Assembly: GCF_015291705.1 (NCBI RefSeq)
Contig: NZ_CP030050.1
Coordinates: forward strand, 8,246,001-8,310,000
From: Bradyrhizobium arachidis
Lineage (GTDB): Bacteria > Pseudomonadota > Alphaproteobacteria > Rhizobiales > Xanthobacteraceae
Length of the DNA: 64,000 nucleotides
Reading direction: 5' to 3'
Shown: positions 1-8,393 of the stretch, piece after piece
Position numbering within the stretch: position 1 is the stretch's first letter
How the letters are laid out: each line of letters starts with the position of its first letter
Notes under the pieces: model-generated
The model's database searches: none
Seen by the model: only the letters and a program-made list of their open reading frames with translations
What the model was told of the DNA's origin: nothing
Made by a program: the position numbers and the translations under genes

Positions 1-17
1 TCGCTCCCCTTATCGCA

Positions 18-509
18 TCATCCGCCCCTCAGAATGGCCGAGAGAACAGCGGCGGCCATAGCTTTCCGGTTGCCATGCCATGCTGCCCAGCACCGTGAAT
101 GCAACCAGACGTGACCACTCAGCTCCGTACCGAATGGCACCAGTTCGTCGAGCGTGGCTTCGCTGCCGCCGCAGTGCAAACACCGTCCGGGAGGAGAGCA
201 GACCGGATTGCGGTTCAGCCATTCGACGACGCAACATTCAAGAGCGCGCGCCTCGGCATCCCGACGCTCCATTCCGCCATCAAACTCGGCAATGCCCGCC
301 CGCTCGTCGAAGGAAGCCAGCCAATCCTCCTCCGACCAGCGCTCGTGGGTGGACCGCAGCAGCGTGACGATTTCATGCTTGTGGCGGGACAGCGCGCTGA
401 GCACCTCATCCGGAGGTGCCTCGGCTGCCGTCAGCAAGAGATCGTGGCCGTCGAGCACCAGGCAAATGCCTGCGGCACGAGCCGCACTGAGAGCTTCGCA
501 AACCGTCAT
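18..509 (-). CDS. TubC-N-like hypothetical protein of mobile element
   Basis: A 163-residue protein of unknown function, last gene of the minus-strand primase/ATPase module. The first ~52 residues (ALSAARAAGICLVLDG then a helix with SRHKHEIVTLL) resemble the TubC N-terminal docking domain, which is found both on NRPS/PKS proteins and on small proteins of alphaproteobacterial mobile elements. The C-terminal half has C110-x2-C113 and H137-x2-C140, a plausible single zinc site. Its ATG overlaps the stop of the ATPase gene (ATGA), so translation is probably coupled; GGAGG lies about 8 bases before the ATG. A role as partner or adaptor of the replication proteins is inference from position only. 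Confidence 0.7.
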   Translation of the reverse strand: MTVCEALSAARAAGICLVLDGHDLLLTAAEAPPDEVLSALSRHKHEIVTLLRSTHERWSEEDWLASFDERAGIAEFDGGMERRDAEARALECCVVEWLNRNPVCSPPGRCLHCGGSEATLDELVPFGTELSGHVWLHSRCWAAWHGNRKAMAAAVLSAILRGG

Positions 510-2431
510 AACCGCATCCTCCAGCCTGGTGCCTGCGACGGGCTGGGCTCAGAGTGCCGGGGAAGAGTTGCGTCCGCATCGTCCGTTGCGTCCTCAGCCT
601 TGTCTTCGCGGGAGTTGTCGCGGACGATCTGATGATCGCGCTCACTGACATCGTCCGCATGCGGGTCTTCCGTCCGCGCCCCATCGAGGATCTCGTTGGT
701 GATACCAGCCTTTTCTGAAGCTTCGGACGGTTCGGACGATGCGGACGATCCTGCCGCGCTCGTTTTCGTCGGAGAGGACTCCATCTTGGTGATGGTGATG
801 GTCCGGGTACGCACCCGGTTCGTCTCCTTGTCGAAAGCGACATCGATGCCGACCCGGCGCAGGAACGTCGCGTCCCGGCGAAGTTTGCCCGAAAGGATGT
901 TGGGCGTCTGTGGCCAGCCTTTGGATTTGGCGATGCGTTCATCGACGGGAAGAGCGCGGAGAAGAGCGGAGGCGGTTCCCGCCCAGACCGCCTTATCCTC
1001 CATCATGGCACGCACGGCGACCGCGACCGGGCTGGCCTCAAGCACGCCTTCAACGACATCTTCGAGGTTGCCAACATAGGCTGACATGAACGTGCCGGCG
1101 GACCAGATCGCCGTCTCACATGCTGTAGCCCACAGGGCGAAGTCCGCCATGCGCGGCAACTTCGGCAGACGTGTCTCAGGCATGCGTTTCAGGCCGACCA
1201 CAAGGGCATCGAGGAGAGCGCCGAGAATCTTCGGGCGCTCAGCCTCGAATGCAGCCCACAGCTCCCGTTCCGGCCGGCGGAGCTCCTCGGGGATCGGTTG
1301 CAGCGTCAAGAACAAGGCGCGGTCAGCGAGGTCGGGCCGAGTGACAATTTCCTCAATCCCGTTAAGGATCACCGGGCGGGTGGCGTCGAACAGTACCTCA
1401 TCGTGATCCGTGTAAAGCTGGCGGACGGCAAAGCCACCGCCGGTCGCCAGCCGGCAGAGCGTGTCCGAGATCCAGGCCGGCAGACCTGAGACATTGTCGA
1501 AGGCCAACACGTGGCTGTTGCTGGCAGCAATGAAGAGGTCGCGATCCTCACGCGGCAGCGCGCGCAAGGGAGCGGAGTTGGGATCAAGCAGCGACCGCAG
1601 GATCGCCGAAAAAGTGGACTTGGCCGAGCCCTGCTCCCCTGCCAGCGCAATCACCGGATAAGGACCACGATTGCGCAGGCAGGCCAGCGCCCAGGACACG
1701 GCCAGAACGAAGTCCTTGTTGGAATGCACATTCAAGAAGCGCTGCAGCGCTTCGACCGAACCACCCCGCACAGGATCCGGCAAGCGTTGCATCCCGGTAG
1801 CGCGACGAAAACGCACCGGCGGGTCATTGACGATCCGCCAACCAGTGGAATCGATCTCGATTGCGCGCCACTCTTCATCACCAAGATCCAGGTAGAGACG
1901 ACCCTCAAGCGCCCCTACCCGAATGCAGACGCACCTCTCGGGTGAACCGAAGTGTGCCCTTGCTTCCACAAGGTTCAGTGCCGACTGCATTGCTTCGGAG
2001 TTCGGCGCTCCTCCCTTTTCTTCGAAAAACCGACGCGTGAGCCAACGGCGAAACCCCTTGGAGCGGATCGGCCAAGTCTCGCGGTGACCATTGATGTCCA
2101 GATCGGCGTAGCCGGTACCGTCGGGCGCATGAAACAATTCGGCGCTCTGCGCGAGCTCGGCCAGAATATTGGCCTGCGTCGGTCGCGTCCTAACGGCAGT
2201 GTCCTGAGGCGCGCCGGCCCGTTCGAGCCCACCTTCCAAGGGGGCGTACACCTCCTCAGCGGCGGCAATCGTCGCCGCAATGCGACGCTGCGCAACTTGA
2301 GACGTTCCACGTGCAACATTGATCAGATCGGTGCGGAGCGAAAAGACTCCTACCGCGCGACCGTTCTGCTCGCACCGCTGGCAGAGAAGCCGCGGGAGCC
2401 CGTGCTCGCAATTCACTGCGTGTACCAACAT
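506..2431 (-). CDS. Mobile-element ATPase / helicase-like protein
   Basis: A 641-residue P-loop ATPase of the kind paired with a Toprim/CHC2 primase in integrated plasmids and phage satellites. Walker A is GEQGSAKST (residues 265-273) and a Walker-B-like strand is HVLAFDNVS (307-315). The N terminus has C8-x-H10 and C17-x2-C20, possibly zinc binding. After about residue 545 the chain becomes a low-complexity Ser/Glu/Asp/Thr-rich tail, probably disordered. The start lies inside the end of the upstream Toprim gene (19-base overlap) and the stop overlaps the next start by 4 bases, so three genes form one tight operon. Likely role: unwinding or loading during element replication (family knowledge, not shown directly). 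Confidence 0.8.
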   Translation of the reverse strand: MLVHAVNCEHGLPRLLCQRCEQNGRAVGVFSLRTDLINVARGTSQVAQRRIAATIAAAEEVYAPLEGGLERAGAPQDTAVRTRPTQANILAELAQSAELFHAPDGTGYADLDINGHRETWPIRSKGFRRWLTRRFFEEKGGAPNSEAMQSALNLVEARAHFGSPERCVCIRVGALEGRLYLDLGDEEWRAIEIDSTGWRIVNDPPVRFRRATGMQRLPDPVRGGSVEALQRFLNVHSNKDFVLAVSWALACLRNRGPYPVIALAGEQGSAKSTFSAILRSLLDPNSAPLRALPREDRDLFIAASNSHVLAFDNVSGLPAWISDTLCRLATGGGFAVRQLYTDHDEVLFDATRPVILNGIEEIVTRPDLADRALFLTLQPIPEELRRPERELWAAFEAERPKILGALLDALVVGLKRMPETRLPKLPRMADFALWATACETAIWSAGTFMSAYVGNLEDVVEGVLEASPVAVAVRAMMEDKAVWAGTASALLRALPVDERIAKSKGWPQTPNILSGKLRRDATFLRRVGIDVAFDKETNRVRTRTITITKMESSPTKTSAAGSSASSEPSEASEKAGITNEILDGARTEDPHADDVSERDHQIVRDNSREDKAEDATDDADATLPRHSEPSPSQAPGWRMRL

Positions 2432-3330
2432 GGCATGTCCCCGTCACCGCGCAGACCGCTCGACGGTTCGCAAGCGATCAGCATGTCGTTGAAATCCAGT
2501 CCCGGCGGCGGGCGAGCGATCCGGACGCGGCGCCCTTCGAGCACCCAGCGGTGCGCCGCGTTTTTGGCCGCCGCCTCCCCTGCCCGGTCGGCGTCGGCAA
2601 GGATGACAATGTCCTGCTCGTCATCAGGCAGAGCGATCGTCCGCAGGCCTGAAGTTGAGAGCGCCGCCCACGTCCGGTGTCCTGTTGCCTGCATTGCCGA
2701 GAGGCAGGTCTCGATCCCCTCGCCAATCAGAAGGACGTTTCCCCAACCACCAAGGCGCACGATCCCGCCGCGGCAGGGTCCCAACATCATCTTGGTGGTC
2801 TCCAAAGGAGCCTTGGAGGTGCCATCGCGCGAGAGAAACGTGCGGTGGATAGCGGTCGGAGTGCCGCCGAGTGCGTCGGACACCAATGCAATCATTGCCG
2901 GCCAGCTCGACCCTTCCGGGTGCCTCAGACCATGGTGAAACCGAATGGCCGAGGGAATTGAGACCGTGAGGCCACGCCGCCGCAGATAGATCTCAACCAG
3001 CGAGCCTTTTGCGCAAGTTGAGGCATTCCAAATCCGTGCTGCCCACGAAGCAGAGCTGCAAACGCCGGCATCTTTCGACACCGGCGTTTTCGACACGTTG
3101 CGCGGCCCGACGACGTGCGGCCCCGGCCACACGCCGAGGCCCTTGAGCGCATCAATGACTGACGCCTGGCTGCAGCCGCCGAAGCAATGGACGAGGACGA
3201 TCCCGTCGCGGCCGTATCCGAGCGAGAGACTGCCAGTCCTCTCCTCGTGGGCCGGACAGCGACACATGAAACCGCGAGCCGTCCGCTTAGCATGGCCGCA
3301 GGCCGAAGCGATCTGCTCAATAGAATTCAC
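2413..3330 (-). CDS. Toprim-domain primase-like protein
   Basis: A 305-residue protein combining a CHC2-like zinc finger and a Toprim fold. The finger is C25-x2-H28 with C49-x3-C53 around the GSLSLG/VHCFGGC strands. Toprim residues are the GEGIE loop (E204, E207) and the DxD of ILADADRAG (D246, D248). This arrangement is that of short DNA primases in prophages, satellites and integrative elements; the polymerising RepB/AEP domain of larger primases is absent. It is followed directly by the ATPase gene with overlapping ends, so the two probably act together in priming and unwinding. The end of the protein (GDGDMPCWYTQ) is encoded by bases that also encode the start of the ATPase. Confidence 0.85.
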   Translation of the reverse strand: MNSIEQIASACGHAKRTARGFMCRCPAHEERTGSLSLGYGRDGIVLVHCFGGCSQASVIDALKGLGVWPGPHVVGPRNVSKTPVSKDAGVCSSASWAARIWNASTCAKGSLVEIYLRRRGLTVSIPSAIRFHHGLRHPEGSSWPAMIALVSDALGGTPTAIHRTFLSRDGTSKAPLETTKMMLGPCRGGIVRLGGWGNVLLIGEGIETCLSAMQATGHRTWAALSTSGLRTIALPDDEQDIVILADADRAGEAAAKNAAHRWVLEGRRVRIARPPPGLDFNDMLIACEPSSGLRGDGDMPCWYTQ

Positions 3331-3377
3331 ATGCGCTCTCCCGTTAGCGCCCGATCACTTTCAATCCGCCCGCTTCG

Positions 3378-3590
3378 TCAACCGCTCAGCATGCGTTCCA
3401 GCGCGTGCCGCGGCACGATCCAACGGCGCCCCACCCGGATCGCCGGCAACTCGCCGGAGTTCGCGGCGGCGTAGGCACTGCACTTCGAGAGGCCCAGGAT
3501 TTCGCATCCCGCCTCTTCGACGGTGAACGTCGAGCGACCGTCCCAGCGCTGATCGAGGACGCGGTGGATGGTGTTTTCTGGACTGTTCAT
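3378..3590 (-). CDS. Excisionase-type helix-turn-helix protein
   Basis: A 70-residue protein of the small MerR/excisionase-like HTH_17 class. The segment FTVEEAGCEILGLSKCSAYA is the helix-turn-helix and is followed by the wing motif ELPAIRVGRRWIVPRHALERML, typical for these proteins. It is the first gene of the minus-strand replication module, so it may control excision or expression of the element. No integrase is visible in this window; one may lie to the left of base 1 or have been lost. Start at the ATG at 3590, immediately beside the divergent plus-strand gene. Confidence 0.8.
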   Translation of the reverse strand: MNSPENTIHRVLDQRWDGRSTFTVEEAGCEILGLSKCSAYAAANSGELPAIRVGRRWIVPRHALERMLSG

Positions 3591-3667
3591 TGCAGTTTAG
3601 GTTCCAATTGACCCTTAAGTGCCCATTACTGTAAGGTCCTGAATATTAATAACAAGGGTCCTATAGG
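3591..3667. promoter_or_regulatory. Divergent control region with repeated half-sites
   Basis: This 77-base AT-richer gap separates the minus-strand excisionase-like gene from a plus-strand gene. It contains GACCCTT (3610-3616), AAGGTCC (3633-3639) and AAGGGTCC (3654-3661): one half-site in one orientation and two in the other. That is what a bidirectional operator of a mobile element could look like. No convincing sigma-70 promoter pair could be fixed. Confidence 0.45.
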
Positions 3668-4156
3668 TTGAAACAGCACCAGTTCAAGATCACCCTGGGT
3701 GATGAACTTCGCGCGAAACTTGATGACTCTAGTTTACGCAACTTCCGGTCGGTCGCGGAAGATATTCGCCAGCGCCTCGAAATGTCCTTCGACATCGACG
3801 GTGACGGTCACACGCTCGATCTGATCTACGCGATCTTGTTTCTGGCGCACGAGACCATGCGCGATTTCGGCACGACGTGGTGGGGCGATGAACGCGCGCG
3901 CTCTGCATTCATGGCGGCCATTGCCGACCAGGTGATGAGCTATCCCATCAGCCCGTCCGACCTGGCTGCGAAGCCATTGATCACGTTGGGAACGCGAGAG
4001 CAGCAGGCCGGCCCCGAAGATCCTCCTGAGGCTATCGGACGCGCTATAGCCCGGAATTACCGTCGCAGGGTCAGACCGCTCGGCTTGCGATCTGACGAGT
4101 TCGATATCCGTCGTTTTCGACAATTGATGCGAAACGAGAAAAAGAACGACGACTGA
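3668..4156 (+). CDS. Hypothetical mobile-element protein
   Basis: A 162-residue protein that I do not recognise. It begins with MKQHQFKITLGDELRAKLDDSS, resembling the opening of plasmid and mobile-element proteins that pair with an N-terminal ribbon or arc-like segment, and ends with a basic stretch (NYRRRVRPLGLRSDEFDIRRFRQLMRNEKKNDD). The only upstream start in frame is TTG at 3668, with AAGGG about 9 bases ahead; the next ATG (MSFDIDGDG) would remove 38 residues. It sits directly before the AlpA-type gene and diverges from the excisionase-like gene. A DNA-binding or copy-control role is possible but unsupported by a known motif. Confidence 0.6.
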   Translation: MKQHQFKITLGDELRAKLDDSSLRNFRSVAEDIRQRLEMSFDIDGDGHTLDLIYAILFLAHETMRDFGTTWWGDERARSAFMAAIADQVMSYPISPSDLAAKPLITLGTREQQAGPEDPPEAIGRAIARNYRRRVRPLGLRSDEFDIRRFRQLMRNEKKNDD

Positions 4157-4186
4157 GTAGCAGACCGGGCTTTGAGGAGGTTCGTA

Positions 4187-4462
4187 ATGACCGCAGCAAA
4201 GCCAGCGCCCACCGAGATGAACGGAGAGCCCAAGTGCGCCCCCCGTCGCATGCTCAACGAGCAGCAGGTGTTGGAGATCATCCCCGTCAGCCGCACCACG
4301 CTCTACCGCATGGAGAAGGCTGGCAGGTTTCCGAAGTCCACGTACATCAGCCCCAACCGCCGCGTCTGGTACGAGGACCAGATCGTCACGTGGCAGAACG
4401 CAGTGAATGAATTCGACCCGCAGCGGGCTCGGGGTAAGGGGCGGCGCCGGCGCAGCGACTAG
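4187..4462 (+). CDS. AlpA-family phage-type regulator
   Basis: A 91-residue HTH protein of the AlpA/prophage CP4-57 regulator family, which activates excision or integrase genes of cryptic prophages and satellites. The core reads MLNEQQVLEIIPVSRTTLYR, then MEKAGRFPKSTYISPNRRVWYEDQIVTWQ, the expected recognition helix and wing. I choose the ATG at 4187 because GAGGAGG lies at 4174-4180, 6 bases upstream; a longer reading from the TTG at 4172 would consume that ribosome-binding site. The C terminus is Arg/Lys-rich (RARGKGRRRRSD). Its presence supports reading bases 1-4.5 kb as one mobile element. Confidence 0.85.
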   Translation: MTAAKPAPTEMNGEPKCAPRRMLNEQQVLEIIPVSRTTLYRMEKAGRFPKSTYISPNRRVWYEDQIVTWQNAVNEFDPQRARGKGRRRRSD

Positions 4463-4732
4463 AGTATGACGAGGAACCGGTGTCCGGCCTGATCCAAGTG
4501 CGGCGACTTGTTGCGGACATTACTAACCGGCGGCCCGCCGGTGCGCGTGGTGGCGGCATGCCCCACCGCATTGTGAATCCCGGCGCGATATAGTCTGGAA
4601 ACACTCCCTCATCGGCGCGAGGTTTCCGACGTGGCAGTTGACCAGGCGGAACAGACGAATGATGGCCTCTTGGCCCTTGTGATGCTGTAGAGGGCCGCAA
4701 ACGCCAAGATCGAGCCCGCTTGCAGAATGGTC

Positions 4733-5083
4733 TTACTTCTTGAGAATGCCGATATCCGTGTTGCCTAAGTTCTTTATGGCGCGCTCGGCGGCGGGCGTAT
4801 CCACCGCGTTGTCGTGGGAGGCTGGAGCCGGACTAACGGAGGAAGCATCCACGTCACCGCTCGCTGCGTGGCTGAGCGCATTGCCTACGTTGGGACGGGA
4901 GGAGCCCGCAGTACCGCTTACGTTATGCCCGGTCGATAGGGTGCTGCCCGCATAACCTGTGGAGCCGGTGGCCGCGCTTCCACTTGCCGCGGAGCCGCCA
5001 CTGCCCGATCCACCCGTATTCTGGCCGAACGCGAGCGAAACGCCGCCAACGAGTAAGATCAAGATAACGACGAAGTGGTTCAC
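4733..5083 (-). CDS. Small secreted Gly/Ser/Ala-rich protein
   Basis: A 116-residue protein with a clear Sec signal peptide (VNHFVVILILLVGGVSLAFGQ, cleavage expected after AFG or GQ) followed by a low-complexity Gly/Ser/Ala/Thr region (about residues 22-80) and a short charged end (AAERAIKNLGNTDIGILKK). No cysteine lipobox is visible, so it is probably periplasmic or released. Start is the GTG at 5083, with GAGGA a few bases upstream; an open frame continues further upstream but gives no signal peptide. Function unknown. Confidence 0.6.
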   Translation of the reverse strand: MNHFVVILILLVGGVSLAFGQNTGGSGSGGSAASGSAATGSTGYAGSTLSTGHNVSGTAGSSRPNVGNALSHAASGDVDASSVSPAPASHDNAVDTPAAERAIKNLGNTDIGILKK

Positions 5084-5702
5084 AGAGGGTCCTCTACGTG
5101 AATAACCGCTCAATAAGTTGCACGTCCGAAGGTTCCATAGAGCCAGGGAGACGGTCTGATTGGTGTCGCGGCAAGACATCGGACTTCGAGATAGCAGTAT
5201 CCAGCATTGAGCGCGTCGCCCAACGTAGGCGACGGCTGCGCCGGACCCCTTGAAGCCGAGCATGCGCAGGGTCCGCAGCTATGCAGGGTTTCACAACGTG
5301 TGACCGCGAGCCTTGGCCGCTGCTTCTCTCGTGCGTTGAGCAATGCGCTCGCGCTCCTTCTCGCGGCGGGCTGAAGCCGCCACCCGCCAGCGATACGCCG
5401 TATTTGTCGTAAGACCACGTCTAGGATTTGCTCACCGAGCGGCCGCGCCACTGCGTCGCTTTTGCTTTCGCAAAATAATTGTCTAAATTCATCAAATGTG
5501 TTTACTAGGTGCAAACACGACCTATGCGGCGCGCGGTTCAGAGGCTGGCCGGCGCTGCGGGCAGCTAGGAGTGAAAGAGCGAGGGCGTTCGGCGACGGCC
5601 TCATAGCACATCGGGGCGTATCTCGGCGATTAGCCGTGTGAGATGCCCCGCAAACTCCGTAAAGGGCCTCTCGGTCGCCTCTAGAACACGTCGGGAGCGA
5701 GC
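5084..5702. other. Gap without a supported gene
   Basis: About 620 bases. Open frames exist on both strands but none has a plausible ribosome-binding site, protein-like composition or recognisable domain. The right end must hold the promoter of the MarR gene. An AT-rich patch around 5466-5515 (tttcgcaaaataattgtc and following) is the only compositional feature. Confidence 0.5.
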
Positions 5703-6182
5703 ATGATTGAGAAGAAACTCGACAGAGCGATTACGAACTTCATCTGGAACGTGGTCGAGGTTCACTCTCAATTGGAGAACATTCACTCCAGCTGGGCTGG
5801 GCTACTGGGTATTTCCAAAGCCCAGTGGCTGATTTTGATGGCTATCACCGAACTTGACGAGGGGCGAGGCGTTGCCGGGATAGGCGTCGCGAATAAGTTA
5901 CGGGTCCATCCGGCTTTTGTGACCACTCAGACCAAAGCTCTCGAAAAAAGTGGTTTCCTATCACGGCGGCCGGGAGCCGACGACGCACGCTTCGTTCTGA
6001 TGTCGCTAACCTCGAAGGCGATAAAGGAGCTCGAGAAACTGTCGAAGCGAAAGCTCGCACTGAACTCGACCATGTCGAACGGGCTCGACGAGAAAACGTT
6101 GGCGGATCTGAACGCGGCGCTTGCGACTATTGCCAAGAACGCGCGGCTGGCTGCGCGCCTGCTGGCAATCGACGTGTCCTGA
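5703..6182 (+). CDS. MarR-family transcription regulator (copy 1)
   Basis: A 159-residue winged-helix regulator. Residues 20-90 carry the MarR fold (SWAGLLGISKAQWLILMAI, then VANKLRVHPAFVTTQTKALEKSGFLSRRP as helix-turn-helix, and the wing DDARFVLMSLT), followed by a C-terminal dimerisation helix pair. It is convergent with the porin gene downstream. A second copy lies at 15909-16388 beside the second porin; by eye the two proteins differ at about 28 of 159 positions (roughly 82% identical). The repeated pairing suggests, but does not prove, that these regulators act on porins or on uptake of a signal through them. Start ATG at 5703. Confidence 0.85.
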   Translation: MIEKKLDRAITNFIWNVVEVHSQLENIHSSWAGLLGISKAQWLILMAITELDEGRGVAGIGVANKLRVHPAFVTTQTKALEKSGFLSRRPGADDARFVLMSLTSKAIKELEKLSKRKLALNSTMSNGLDEKTLADLNAALATIAKNARLAARLLAIDVS

Positions 6183-6278
6183 TCGGCCCCACCTCCTTGA
6201 GAGCAGGCCTTCTCGATAACTCGGGACGCGCGTAGTCGTCGGGCGCGTCCCCTAGCCGCAACGCACTGCGCTCAAAAC

Positions 6279-6306
6279 AAAACCCCCGGCGTTTCCTGCC
6301 GGGGGC
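6279..6306 (-). terminator. Intrinsic terminator of porin 1
   Basis: Stem CCCCCGGC (6283-6290) pairs with GCCGGGGG (6298-6305) around a 7-base loop. Read on the minus strand it is followed by TTTTGTTTT, so it ends the porin transcript just after its stop codon. Confidence 0.8.
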
Positions 6307-6333
6307 CTTGGAGGTTAGGTCGTTAGACCAAAC

Positions 6334-7908
6334 TTACCAGTTGCGCTGAGCGCGGAGCAGCAGGGTGAACGAGTCCTGATCCTTCAGCTCGTAAGTCGCG
6401 GCCGGCTTGGCGACCGGGAAGTTGGCGCCGGCGGCAACGACGCCAGCATACTTCTGGTCGACGTGGGTCCAGGTGAAGTCGCCCGAGAACGTGAGGTTCT
6501 TGACCGGGGTCCAGCGGGTGATCAAGCCAATCTGACCGATGTTGAAGTCAGGGTTGCACGAGGTCACGCCCGCAACCGACGAGAACACGCCACCGGCTCC
6601 GCAGAGGAACGTCTTGGTCCCACCACCGAACTGAGCCTGAGCGTAGGCACCGTAGATCGCGGTGTTCCAGTAGGGATCCCAGTTGTGGGTGTAAGCGCCA
6701 CGGAAGCCCCAGGTCTTGACGCTTTCCTGCGAGCCGCCTGTGACGAACGTGGTGTCCGGAGCGGTAACCGCGGCGACGCTCTGGTAGGCAACGCCCGAGT
6801 TGCCGTACATGAGATACGAGCCGCCCGCCAGGTTCTGGAAGTTGTAGCGGGTGGCACCGTCGGTGTAGACGCCCGAAATGTTGATCACGTCACCCGCACC
6901 GGTCGGGATGTTCTTGATCGACAGAGCGAGCTGAACCGCCCAACCCCACTTGTCGTCGGGGTGACCGGTGATCTCGGTCGGGCCGTAGTAGGCAACGTGG
7001 TTGTCATGCGCAGCCACCGACGCCTGGAAGAGACCCCAAGCCTGATCGACACGCACCATACCGACGAGGTTCGGCGAACGCGAGCCGCCGATGGCGTTGG
7101 CACCCAGCGCACCAGTGGTCAAACCGGCGATAGCAGCAGCACCAGCCGCGCTGCTGACGTTGAGGTTGCCGGCCTGGTAGTACGCAGTTGCGTCTTCAGC
7201 CGAGAACGCCGCCGTCACGCCCTGACCGAAGTCAGCGGTGTAGGTGAACTGGTTGACACCAGTGACCGTGCCCGAACCGCCGACGAGACCGTCGAAGTTG
7301 TTGCCGGGATAGTTGGTCCAGGGCGCGTCGAACTGCGACACGGCCTTACCCATGGTGAAGCCGGCGAACTGGATGAAGGCATAGTACACGCCGAGCGAAC
7401 CGCCCGAGGTGCCGCCGTCAGTCGGGTTGATCGACGAACCGACCAGCGCCGGGGACGCACCAGCGTTGTTGAGGGCCAGCGTACCGGTATAGGCAGTGCC
7501 GCCGAACCCAGAACCCGTGCCCTGATAACCGCCGGTGGTCCAGGAGAACGTCGCATCGAAGAAGGTGCGGACGACGCCGTATTCGGTTGCGGTGCGCGTG
7601 TCGATGTTCAGGTCTTCACGAGCGCGCATGGTGTAGTAGTTGCTCAGGCGATTGCGCCCACTGGCAGGCGAGGTACGCTGCGAGTCATAGATGCTGTTGG
7701 TGTTCAGACCAACTTCAGCGCGCAGATAACCACCCAGCTTGATGCAGGTGTCAGTGCCGGGGATATAATAGAAACCCGCACCGTACAGGGAGCAGATCTT
7801 CACGTACTCGACCGCCTTGGCCTTCACGGGGAGATCGGCTGCCTGCGCTCCGCCAACGGCGATCAAACCCGCCGCTGAACCGAGCAAAAGGCTCTTAACC
7901 AACTTCAT
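6334..7908 (-). CDS. Porin_2-type outer-membrane porin (copy 1)
   Basis: A 524-residue outer-membrane beta-barrel porin for diffusion of small solutes. The signal peptide (MKLVKSLLLGSAAGLIAVGGAQA) is followed by ADLPVKAKAVEYVKICSLYGAGFYYIPGTDTCIKLGGYLRAEVG, the hallmark opening of rhizobial Porin_2 proteins, and the chain ends in an aromatic residue (RAQRNW), as outer-membrane proteins require. GGAGG lies about 7 bases before the ATG. Its mature part differs from the porin at 13800-15374 at only about 14 positions, while the signal peptides differ at 6 of about 24. Convergent with the MarR gene; terminator present directly downstream. Confidence 0.95.
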   Translation of the reverse strand: MKLVKSLLLGSAAGLIAVGGAQAADLPVKAKAVEYVKICSLYGAGFYYIPGTDTCIKLGGYLRAEVGLNTNSIYDSQRTSPASGRNRLSNYYTMRAREDLNIDTRTATEYGVVRTFFDATFSWTTGGYQGTGSGFGGTAYTGTLALNNAGASPALVGSSINPTDGGTSGGSLGVYYAFIQFAGFTMGKAVSQFDAPWTNYPGNNFDGLVGGSGTVTGVNQFTYTADFGQGVTAAFSAEDATAYYQAGNLNVSSAAGAAAIAGLTTGALGANAIGGSRSPNLVGMVRVDQAWGLFQASVAAHDNHVAYYGPTEITGHPDDKWGWAVQLALSIKNIPTGAGDVINISGVYTDGATRYNFQNLAGGSYLMYGNSGVAYQSVAAVTAPDTTFVTGGSQESVKTWGFRGAYTHNWDPYWNTAIYGAYAQAQFGGGTKTFLCGAGGVFSSVAGVTSCNPDFNIGQIGLITRWTPVKNLTFSGDFTWTHVDQKYAGVVAAGANFPVAKPAATYELKDQDSFTLLLRAQRNW

Positions 7909-8393
7909 GTTAAACCTCCAAGTTTGTTCTACAGGGAAGGTTTTTTGACCAAGCGGTCAATTCCCCAACCCCCTCTGAAACCCACGCTTAAACCTCTTCG
8001 CGTCTTCGGACACACCCGCATGAACGCGAGGGACTTAAGCGAAAGACCTAAACGGGACGACCTTGGGATGCCCCCCTCCGTCGCGTGATCACCATGATCG
8101 AGGACCCTTGCACACGCAACCACCGAAACGGGGTGAAGGGTCTCCATCAAATCGAATCTGGACAACTGTTGCACAAAAATCACGCAACCGTGAGGGGGCT
8201 AACACGAAGTATAACTATATGATTTTATTGGATTATTTTTCGATCGTTAGCCTTGTGACGGGACAGGCGAGGTCTGGAACTGGAGAAGCGCGCGGACCCG
8301 CAGCCACTTCGCTCTAGGCACGCTCAACGGTGGAAAAGCCGAATCGAGCCGACTAGAAGATCGGTTAGACGCCATGAAGCCGACGGATATCGA
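7909..8393. other. Porin 1 upstream region and AT-rich island edge
   Basis: No gene supported. The left part must contain the porin promoter and untranslated leader. At 8205-8245 there is a markedly AT-rich patch (aactatatgattttattgg and on), unlike the surrounding DNA, just before the recombinase remnant; this suggests the edge of acquired DNA. Confidence 0.45.

Noticed and set aside
5110..5604. Minus-strand frame upstream of the MarR gene as a real protein
   Set aside because: No ribosome-binding site, low-complexity mixed composition, no recognisable domain.
6463..7878. Long plus-strand frame opposite porin 1 (and the like at 13695-15368 opposite porin 2)
   Set aside because: Shadow of the porin codon bias in high-GC DNA; composition is Arg/Val/Gly-rich without any domain, and both copies merely mirror the conserved porin sequence.
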